Assembly: GCA_028284845.1 (NCBI GenBank) | Contig: JANQQY010000132.1 | Coordinates: forward strand, 1 to 5,842 | Length of the DNA stretch: 5,842 nt | From: Spirochaetales bacterium | Lineage (GTDB): Bacteria > Spirochaetota > Spirochaetia > DSM-27196 > SLST01 | Direction of reading: 5' to 3' | Shown here: positions 1 through 4,412 of the stretch, one piece after another | How positions within the stretch are numbered: the stretch's first letter is position 1 | Layout of the letters: each line of letters starts with the position of its first letter | The notes under the pieces: generated by a model | Told to the model about the DNA's origin: nothing | Seen by the model: only the letters and a program-made list of their open reading frames with translations | The model's database searches: none | Translations under genes and position numbers: made by a program

Positions 1-821
1 TCGAGCTGGGAGAGCACCCTCCCCGCCTGCCCATCTGCACCGGACACGCGGGCGCGGTCGATCTTCTCCCTCGCATCAGAGTCCTTTGGGGCGAGTCCGC
101 GTTTGCTTCGCTTCGCGTTCTGAGCCGATGCGACTGCCCGTCGACGGGCCCGCTCCGATTCGATCCTACGCATCTCCGCACTGGCGTTCTGGTAGCGGCG
201 ACTCTGCTCCAGCTCGTCGCGCTCCTGCTCCGCAATCCCCGCCGTTACCCCGCCGGGACGTACGGTAGGCTCGCGATGCGGATCCAGGAAGAGGCAGCGA
301 GCGCAGAGCCTGTCGAGGAGATCTCGATCGTGGCTCACGAGAAGACCGACTCCGCGATAGGTAGCCAGCTCCATCGCCAGCAACCCGACGGTTGGCCGGT
401 CAAGGTGGTTGGTTGGTTCGTCGAGCGCGAGAAGATCGGGCTCATGCCAGAGTGCGACCGCAACCTGTGCTCGCTTTCTCTCGCCGTGACTCAGCGTCTC
501 CCAGCGGTAGGGCCAGTCGGCCTCGATGCCGAGCCGTGAGACCAGCCGGCCGGCATGCCCATCAGGAAAGCTGAGGAGCTCGGTGAGGTCTCCCGGCGGG
601 TGATCGGTGCGCTGTGCACAGTAGAGCACGGTGTCGGGTCGCTCCACGGTACCGGAGTCGGGTCGCAGCGTACCAACGGCGAGCGAAAGAAAGGTTGACT
701 TGCCTACACCGTTGGGACCAACGACCCCGCTCCACCCGGCCGGTAGATCAACGGAGAGATCCTCAAGCGTTGGGAAAGACTGTTTGTCGTAGGTATAGGT
801 GACGCGACGAAACGCGAGCAT
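1..821 (-). CDS. ABC-F family ATPase, N-terminal part (C-terminus beyond window)
   Basis: Partial gene: 273 codons are open from the ATG at 821 to the left edge. ABC-F proteins carry two ATPase domains, have no membrane domain, and act in the cytoplasm on the ribosome, either in translation or in antibiotic protection. The first nucleotide-binding domain is complete: Walker A GPNGVGKST (35-43), a CAQ Q-loop (68-70), signature LSHGERKRAQ (110-119), Walker B plus D-loop LLALDEPTNHLD (130-141, catalytic Glu135) and switch His164 in LVSHDRD. The short Walker A to signature distance shows there is no EttA-type arm. From about residue 195 a highly charged helical stretch begins, with KRSKRGLAPKDSDAREKID near 238-254; this is the interdomain linker that reaches the tRNA/peptidyl-transferase region in ABC-F proteins. 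The second ATPase domain is outside the window. The start is fixed by a strong Shine-Dalgarno at 825-833. The gene lies 59 nt behind the hydrolase gene, same strand. Family assignment is firm; resistance versus general translation role cannot be decided. Confidence 0.93.
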   Translation of the reverse strand, partial: MLAFRRVTYTYDKQSFPTLEDLSVDLPAGWSGVVGPNGVGKSTFLSLAVGTLRPDSGTVERPDTVLYCAQRTDHPPGDLTELLSFPDGHAGRLVSRLGIEADWPYRWETLSHGERKRAQVAVALWHEPDLLALDEPTNHLDRPTVGLLAMELATYRGVGLLVSHDRDLLDRLCARCLFLDPHREPTVRPGGVTAGIAEQERDELEQSRRYQNASAEMRRIESERARRRAVASAQNAKRSKRGLAPKDSDAREKIDRARVSGADGQAGRVLSQL

Positions 822-824
822 ACG

Positions 825-833
825 AACCTCCTT
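825..833 (-). promoter_or_regulatory. Strong Shine-Dalgarno of the ABC-F gene
   Basis: On the minus strand AAGGAGGTT is followed by CGT and then the ATG at 821. This is an almost complete anti-16S match and contrasts with the first genes of the other transcription units, which lack a usable Shine-Dalgarno. It supports translation of the ABC-F gene as an internal gene of a longer transcript. Confidence 0.8.
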
Positions 834-849
834 GGAATTGGGTGTCGTA

Positions 850-861
850 CTACTCTCGCAT
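850..861 (-). other. Possible 3-codon mini-ORF (M-R-E-stop) ahead of the ABC-F gene
   Basis: In the 59-nt gap after the hydrolase stop codon, the minus strand reads AGGAGG (866-871), ACCG, then ATG CGA GAG TAG (861-850). A ribosome site in a gap too short for a real gene could be a minimal leader ORF controlling the ABC-F gene. Antibiotic-resistance ABC-F genes are often controlled by leader-peptide attenuation. The spacing of 4 nt is short and the peptide has no known arrest motif. No attenuator hairpin with a T-tract is visible. It may be chance. Confidence 0.25.
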
Positions 862-880
862 CGGTCCTCCTGGGAGAAGG

Positions 881-1726
881 CTACTCGTTCACCGGGAGCC
901 GGTCAATCAGTTCAAGAATCGTGGCTGAGATCATCTCCACCTCACTCCAGAGAATGAAGTGTCGCTCGCCATCGAGGAGCCGGAGCTCACTGCGCCCGGG
1001 GCCAAGCATCTCCGCGACCCACTCGCTATGGGGATGAGGAACGATTCGATCATTCGTTCCATGAATCAGGATCACCGGCGCAGTTACCCTGTCCCACAGA
1101 GGTGCCATCTGCTCAAGCTCGGGGATGCGTGTGAACTTCTCGGCGTTCGCCATTCGCATCCCGTCACCAAGGATCCAGTTGAACATGCGCCGTTCCATCG
1201 CTCGTGTAAAAAAGAAGCGACGTTCGTGAACCGGGGAGAGCGTGCCTGAGACGAGGACGGCGCCCCCGATCAGCTCCGGATAGTCCATCGCGAGTCTCGC
1301 GGCGACCGTAGCGCCAAACGAGTGCCCCACAACGATTGCTCCCGGTCGCAAGAGGGGGCGAATGAGCTCGGCCTGGCGAGCCATGCTCGTCTCTATCCTC
1401 CCGGCCTCGGAACCCTCATAGCCGGGTCGGTCGAGACTCAAGAGCTGTGCATGTGCCAAGAGCGGCTCGTGGCGAAAGTACGGCGTGTAGGCATCGAGGG
1501 AGCCCGGACCGCCGTGAAGCAGAACGACTTGCGGCAGCTCGCTCGACCCCACCTCTATCAGACGAAGCGTCCAGTCCTCGACCTCCACGTAGGAGATCTC
1601 GGCTCGCGCCGGAGCATCGGATAGTTCCTCCAGGAGTTCACGGTCCTTCTCATCCATCTCGTCCATACTCGCACACCCCACGAAGACCAGGATGACGGCT
1701 ATCCAACCCAAAAAAAGCTTTGGCAC
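881..1726 (-). CDS. Alpha/beta hydrolase, predicted lipoprotein (HGGPG type)
   Basis: 281 aa, GTG start. Residues 4-17 are hydrophobic and end in FVGC, with Cys18 as the likely lipidated residue, so the mature enzyme should be membrane-anchored outside the cytoplasm. The lipobox is atypical (Phe at -3, Val at -2), and only a single Lys precedes the hydrophobic core. The acidic stretch at 22-37 would be a tether. The hydrolase fold follows: oxyanion-hole motif LLHGGPG (69-75, as in peptidase S33/proline iminopeptidases), LDRPGYEGS (98-106), nucleophile elbow VGHSFG with Ser136, ILIHGTNDRIVP with Asp226, and GERHF with His256. The triad is complete, so it should be active; the substrate (ester, peptide or lactone) cannot be read off. 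The frame is closed by TAG at 1736-1738 just upstream, and GTG 1726 is the only start that retains the signal. No good Shine-Dalgarno is present, but a promoter-like pair abuts the GTG. It is the first gene of a unit with the ABC-F gene. Confidence 0.9.
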   Translation of the reverse strand: MPKLFLGWIAVILVFVGCASMDEMDEKDRELLEELSDAPARAEISYVEVEDWTLRLIEVGSSELPQVVLLHGGPGSLDAYTPYFRHEPLLAHAQLLSLDRPGYEGSEAGRIETSMARQAELIRPLLRPGAIVVGHSFGATVAARLAMDYPELIGGAVLVSGTLSPVHERRFFFTRAMERRMFNWILGDGMRMANAEKFTRIPELEQMAPLWDRVTAPVILIHGTNDRIVPHPHSEWVAEMLGPGRSELRLLDGERHFILWSEVEMISATILELIDRLPVNE

Positions 1727-1732
1727 CCGCTG

Positions 1733-1761
1733 AAGCTATGGCTCCAGCTCCTGCCGGTCAA
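1733..1761 (-). promoter_or_regulatory. Possible leaderless promoter of the hydrolase gene
   Basis: On the minus strand TTGACC (-35, 1756-1761; 5/6 match to TTGACA), a 17-nt spacer, then TAGCTT (-10, 1733-1738; 3/6 overall but keeping the most conserved T, A and final T). Six nucleotides separate the -10 from the GTG at 1726, so transcription would start at the start codon. The GGAG further upstream lies about 15 nt from the GTG, too far to serve well as a ribosome site, and would not be in a leaderless mRNA. Confidence 0.4.
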
Positions 1762-1767
1762 AAGGGC

Positions 1768-1796
1768 TTTACGCGCGTCCGCGGAATGGGTAGAAA
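1768..1796 (+). promoter_or_regulatory. Possible leaderless promoter of the FmdB-like gene
   Basis: TTTACG (1768-1773; 4/6), a 17-nt spacer and TAGAAA (1791-1796; 4/6) sit 5 nt before the ATG at 1802. The AAGG next to the ATG is too close to act as a normal Shine-Dalgarno. The pair is back-to-back with the hydrolase promoter, the two -35 boxes lying only 6 nt apart. The -10 lacks the final T, so this is the weaker of the four fixed-geometry cases. Confidence 0.3.
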
Positions 1797-1801
1797 AAGG
1801 T

Positions 1802-2044
1802 ATGGCGATCTACGAGTACCGATGTGCAGCCTGCGGCGAGATCAGCGAACACCTGGTAGGTGTTGGAAGTGATCAGCCTGAGCTCAGCTGCGGTTCCTGC
1901 GGCTCTGATCAGCTCCAACGGGCGATTTCGCTGGTCAGCGTGAACCGCGGCGCGAGCCCAGATACGATGTGTGGTGTCGACTGCGGCAACGAGGCGCACG
2001 GGGCTGCGGGTTGTGCCTGCGAACGGGCCGCCTTCCAGAACTAG
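1802..2044 (+). CDS. FmdB family zinc-ribbon protein
   Basis: 80 aa, small cytoplasmic protein. The N-terminus MAIYEYRCAACGE is the hallmark of the FmdB/CxxC_CXXC_SSSS zinc-ribbon family (the usual start is M-P-I-Y-E-Y-x-C). Cys8-x2-Cys11 and Cys30-x2-Cys33 form the predicted zinc site. The family name comes from a proposed regulator of formamidase or amidase genes, but the biochemical role of most members is unknown. The C-terminus carries four further cysteines (57, 61, 71, 73) in Gly-rich sequence, which could be a second metal site. The gene is monocistronic, divergent from the hydrolase gene and convergent with the TVP38-type gene 52 nt further on. There is no conventional Shine-Dalgarno; the ATG is placed by the family N-terminus. 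A longer opposite-strand frame over the same bases has no recognisable motif. Confidence 0.9.
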   Translation: MAIYEYRCAACGEISEHLVGVGSDQPELSCGSCGSDQLQRAISLVSVNRGASPDTMCGVDCGNEAHGAAGCACERAAFQN

Positions 2045-2063
2045 CGGTCGATTCGTGAAGGAG

Positions 2064-2139
2064 CGGCGGGCTGCCCACACCGCGTGCGCGTAGCGCTCAG
2101 CCTCGATCGCTTCTCAACCGGCGAGTTGCCCACACCACG
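2064..2139. repeat. Imperfect 21-bp direct repeat at the 3' end of the TVP38-type gene
   Basis: The 21 bases at 2064-2084 match 2119-2139 at 18 positions by eye; all three differences are transitions. The core TGCCCACACC is identical. One copy lies in the convergent gap and the other in the last codons of the membrane-protein gene, 55 bp apart. On the minus strand both encode VWA(A/T)RR, but 55 is not a multiple of three, so the outer copy is in another frame. It may be a small decayed duplication. No T-tract terminator is seen in the 52-bp gap. Confidence 0.4.
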
Positions 2140-2759
2140 ACTGAAAGCATAAGTGCGGCGACCGTCGCAATGAGCACCACACGGGAGTAGTTTTCGAGCG
2201 CACGAGCTTGTACGCCGCCAATTGTGTAGACCACCGTTGCCGGTGCCATTCCAATCGCGGTCGCGGTGATAAACCGGGCGAATGAAAGCGAACTCAACCC
2301 CGCCGCAAAACTGATCAGGTCAAAACTCACAAACGGGATCAGCCTGGAAACCAGAACAATCACGAAGCCTCGGTCCGATGAGATCTCCCGGACTTTGGCT
2401 TCGAAGCGACTGGTGTTGATGCGCATGGAAGCGATCAGCCTGCCAAGCATGCGGGCGACAACAAACGCCACTGTCGCTCCCGCAATACCACCGGCGAACG
2501 AAACGACGATCCCGGCGTAGCCAAAGACAACGCCATTTGCCGCGGCGATGAGAACGGCCGGCACCGGAGCGGCGAGCGACTGCGCGACCATCAGCAGGAT
2601 GCTCAGAAGCGGTGCCCAGACACCCCACATCCGAATCATGTCACTGACGCGCTCGATGCTGGCATCTGCAAAGGCATCACTCCGCGCAATAAGCACGATA
2701 CTCACCACGAGAATTGCAACAAGGAGGATCGCGATCGCTATGGTGGCTCGTCTTGTCAT
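2097..2759 (-). CDS. TVP38/TMEM64 family integral membrane protein
   Basis: 220 aa, within the usual length for bacterial TVP38/TMEM64 (VTT/SNARE-assoc, PF09335) proteins, which are related to DedA and implicated in membrane lipid or undecaprenyl-phosphate handling; this member's substrate is unknown. Visible parts: first membrane segment about 5-25; amphipathic stretch 30-45; membrane or re-entrant segments about 48-72; the Gly-rich family region with ANGVVFGYAG (74-83) and AGGIAGATVAFVVARMLGR (89-107); a cytoplasmic-type loop to about 130; SRLIPFVSFDLISFAAGL (138-155), which corresponds to the conserved R-x-x-P motif; TAIGMAPATVVYTIGG (167-182); and a last segment about 192-210 followed by an Arg-rich tail. 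The ATG at 2759 is the only sensible start; no strong Shine-Dalgarno is present, only GTGGA directly before it. The upstream 90-aa gene stops 7 nt earlier, so translation is probably coupled. Confidence 0.9.
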   Translation of the reverse strand: MTRRATIAIAILLVAILVVSIVLIARSDAFADASIERVSDMIRMWGVWAPLLSILLMVAQSLAAPVPAVLIAAANGVVFGYAGIVVSFAGGIAGATVAFVVARMLGRLIASMRINTSRFEAKVREISSDRGFVIVLVSRLIPFVSFDLISFAAGLSSLSFARFITATAIGMAPATVVYTIGGVQARALENYSRVVLIATVAALMLSVVVWATRRLRSDRG

Positions 2760-2766
2760 TCCACGA

Positions 2767-3039
2767 TCAGCCTGCAGAGGCTTCTTGCTCCACGCAGCCT
2801 TCGGGAACGCTGAAGAATGAAACGTTGAACAGGGGAAGCGAGGTTTGGATATCGATCGCTCGCATGAGAGCCCCGCTCTCGCGACCCGAAACGGTAAACG
2901 CGATGATGCCGCCGAGTTCGGCGATGAGCTGAACCAGGTCCCTAAACCTCACGGCGCGAGGAGCGCAGATCGTAACGTGGGCATCGGTTCCGGATGGGTC
3001 GGGAGAGGGCGAGAAGAGCTCGCCCAACTTTCTCTTCAC
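2767..3039 (-). CDS. Hypothetical protein, 90 aa, upstream of the TVP38-type gene
   Basis: I do not recognise a family. The protein has a basic start (MKRK), a Pro/Ser-rich segment (10-18), then an alternating pattern: strand HVTIC (21-25), an amphipathic helix about 31-43, strand IIAFTV (45-50), strand LMRAIDI (58-64), and another hydrophobic stretch (68-77). This order could suit a small alpha/beta sandwich of ACT-like shape, but that is only a guess. No signal peptide or metal motif is evident. Reasons to believe it is real: the best -10 box on this strand sits directly before its GTG, and it ends 7 nt before the membrane-protein gene in the same direction. The opposite-strand frame over this stretch has no such context. 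A role together with the membrane protein is inferred from position only. Confidence 0.65.
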   Translation of the reverse strand: MKRKLGELFSPSPDPSGTDAHVTICAPRAVRFRDLVQLIAELGGIIAFTVSGRESGALMRAIDIQTSLPLFNVSFFSVPEGCVEQEASAG

Positions 3040-3047
3040 GGTGGGGC

Positions 3048-3076
3048 AGTATAGGGCGCAGGGACCGTCGCATCAA
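3048..3076 (-). promoter_or_regulatory. Sigma70-like promoter abutting the GTG of the 90-aa gene
   Basis: On the minus strand TTGATG (-35, 3071-3076; 4/6), exactly 17 nt, then TATACT (-10, 3048-3053; 5/6). Eight nucleotides lie between the -10 and the GTG at 3039, so the transcript would begin 0-3 nt before the start codon. There is no room for a Shine-Dalgarno, which predicts a leaderless mRNA for the two-gene unit. Confidence 0.6.
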
Positions 3077-3110
3077 GAATAGGGGCTTTGACCCTTTTGG
3101 ATGATCCGTT

Positions 3111-3138
3111 TTGCCGGCTGCCCGACACGCAGTACCTT
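3111..3138 (+). promoter_or_regulatory. Weak candidate promoter of the DUF482 gene
   Basis: TTGCCG (3111-3116; 4/6), 16 nt, then TACCTT (3133-3138; 3/6, with the T, A and final T kept). The -10 ends 9 nt before the ATG at 3148. The match is poor by itself; it is reported because its geometry resembles the other starts in the window and because it would favour ATG 3148 over the upstream TTG at 3088. Confidence 0.25.
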
Positions 3139-3147
3139 TGGCGCCGG

Positions 3148-4329
3148 ATGCATGAGAAGAACGGCTTCGAGTGGCTGGACAGCATCACAGAAGTTGACCG
3201 CGAGCAATGGGGACGCCTCTCGGCGCAATACGAGACACCGCTCCTGGAGTGGGATTGGCTGAGAATCCTGGAGGAGTCGGGGAGCGTCACTCCGGATGAA
3301 GGCTGGATCCCGCAGCACCTGGTGCTCTACCGCGACGGTGTGTTGATCGCCGGGGCACCGCTCTACGTCAAGACCCATAGCGTTGGCGAGTTTGTCTTTG
3401 ATTACGCCTGGGCTGAGGTCGCGCAGCAGCTTCGATCGTCCTACTATCCCAAGCTCGTCGCCATGAGCCCGCTAACGCCCGCGATTGGCTACCGATTCCT
3501 CGTTGATCGCGAGGAGGATCAGGCAGCGACCGTCGCCTCGATGATTGACACCATCAATCGATTTTCAATCGCAAACAATCTGAATGGTTTTAGCATACTC
3601 TGGCCGGAACCCGATTTCGCTGAGCTCATCAACGAAGAGGAGTTCACCCCATGGCGACATCAACACTTTCGCTGGAACAACGACTCGTTCGAGAGCTTCG
3701 ACGACTACCTGGGGAAGTTCAACAAGAACCAACGACGCAACGTTCGGCGCGAGTGCGCGAGTATGGCGGATCAGGGCTTGGAGGTTCGAACCTCCTTTGC
3801 CGCCGACGTCTCGAATGCGCACTTCGAGGCGATGTACGACTACTACGCCAACACGAACGACCAGTTTGGCATGTGGGCTGCTCGATACCTCACCGAGGAT
3901 TTCTTCCACATGATCAAGGAGTCTGTGGGCGACCGAGTGGTCTTCAGCTCGGCATATGAGTCGTTCGTCGACCGTCCGGTGGGAATGGCGATGCTCCTCT
4001 ACAAGCCGAATCGGCTTATTGGACGCTATTGGGGCGCGGCCCGATTCGTGAACAACCTCCACTTCAATCTCTGTTACTACGAACCCATCCGGTGGGGGAT
4101 CAGCCAGGGAGTCCAACGATTCGACCCGGGCATGGGAAGCAGCCACAAGGTCCGTCGAGGCTTCAACGCGGTTGCAACGCACAGCCTTCACCACTTCTAC
4201 AATGAGCAGATGCAAATGGTGATGAAGATGAACATCGATAAGATCAACCGCTACGAGCAGATGCACATCGATGAACTCAACTCGCATGTTCCGTTTGCAG
4301 GCAAGCGCCCCGCGGAGAATCCCGGATAA
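3148..4329 (+). CDS. DUF482 (PF04339) GNAT/FemAB-like protein
   Basis: 393 aa from the ATG at 3148. It belongs to the PF04339 family, described as GNAT/FemAB-like and loosely linked to peptidoglycan or acyl/aminoacyl transfer; no substrate is established. It is soluble, without signal peptide. Family signatures in order: SGSV (44-47) and GWIPQHL (52-58); PLYVKTHSVGEFVFDYAWA (71-89); YYPKL (99-103); FRWNN (174-178); a basic NQRRNVRRE segment (194-202); GRYWG (292-296); FNLCYYEPIRWGI (306-318); RFDPG (324-328); HKVRRGF (333-339). The C-terminus is Met-rich and helical. The length is normal for the family and there are no frameshifts. The frame also extends to a TTG at 3088 (413 aa), but those 20 residues do not resemble the family N-terminus, and the AGGGG there is only 2 nt from the TTG. 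The gene is monocistronic in appearance and divergent from the 90-aa gene. The family is certain; the start is moderately so. Confidence 0.92.
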   Translation: MHEKNGFEWLDSITEVDREQWGRLSAQYETPLLEWDWLRILEESGSVTPDEGWIPQHLVLYRDGVLIAGAPLYVKTHSVGEFVFDYAWAEVAQQLRSSYYPKLVAMSPLTPAIGYRFLVDREEDQAATVASMIDTINRFSIANNLNGFSILWPEPDFAELINEEEFTPWRHQHFRWNNDSFESFDDYLGKFNKNQRRNVRRECASMADQGLEVRTSFAADVSNAHFEAMYDYYANTNDQFGMWAARYLTEDFFHMIKESVGDRVVFSSAYESFVDRPVGMAMLLYKPNRLIGRYWGAARFVNNLHFNLCYYEPIRWGISQGVQRFDPGMGSSHKVRRGFNAVATHSLHHFYNEQMQMVMKMNIDKINRYEQMHIDELNSHVPFAGKRPAENPG

Positions 4330-4332
4330 GGG

Positions 4333-4361
4333 TTCACAGCACAAGTCTCACCCACTACAAT
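4333..4361 (+). promoter_or_regulatory. Sigma70-like promoter of the RACo-like gene and its leader ORF
   Basis: TTCACA (-35, 4333-4338; 5/6), exactly 17 nt, TACAAT (-10, 4356-4361; 5/6). This is the best promoter match in the window. Six nucleotides after the -10 comes the ATG at 4368, the normal distance to a transcription start, so the RNA would begin at that A. The -35 starts 4 nt after the DUF482 stop codon, so no terminator fits between the genes and read-through from upstream is possible. Confidence 0.65.
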
Positions 4362-4367
4362 CGCGCC

Positions 4368-4412
4368 ATGCTCATCACTGATCACCACCGCCTTGGCGAG
4401 CGCCGCTCGTGA
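4368..4412 (+). CDS. Predicted leaderless 14-codon leader ORF overlapping the RACo-like start
   Basis: It encodes MLITDHHRLGERRS and stops at TGA 4410-4412, which overlaps the GTG (4409-4411) of the next gene in a GTGA arrangement. Its ATG is the predicted transcription start. Ribosomes finishing here would be placed on the GTG, so it likely couples or meters translation of the main gene. Two adjacent His codons are present, but no terminator/antiterminator pair is visible, so a histidine attenuator is not supported. The peptide itself resembles nothing I know. It could also be a chance frame. Confidence 0.45.
   Translation: MLITDHHRLGERRS

Noticed and set aside
86..802. Several short plus-strand and minus-strand frames in the first 800 bases
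   Set aside because: All lie over the ABC-F coding sequence, which is read continuously on the minus strand with complete ATPase motifs.
1769..2080. 103-codon minus-strand frame opposite the FmdB-like gene
   Set aside because: It overlaps a clear zinc-ribbon gene almost completely and has no family signature. Its first residues only reflect the small repeat shared with the TVP38-type gene.
2045..2096. Bidirectional terminator in the convergent gap
   Set aside because: Only a 4-bp GCGC stem with a 3-nt loop (2086-2096) is visible, without a T-tract on either strand.
3565..4344. Long minus-strand open frame (259 codons) opposite the DUF482 gene
   Set aside because: It is fully antisense to a gene with unmistakable family motifs. 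Its His/Val-rich composition is what the reverse complement of this coding sequence gives, and it has no ribosome site or domain.
4330..4408. Cobalamin riboswitch ahead of the RACo-like gene
   Set aside because: The gap is only 79 bases, mostly promoter and leader ORF, and no B12-box-like sequence is seen.
4368..4412. Histidine-type attenuator suggested by two adjacent His codons in the leader ORF
   Set aside because: Only two His codons are present, there is no terminator hairpin with a T-tract, and the downstream gene is unrelated to histidine biosynthesis.
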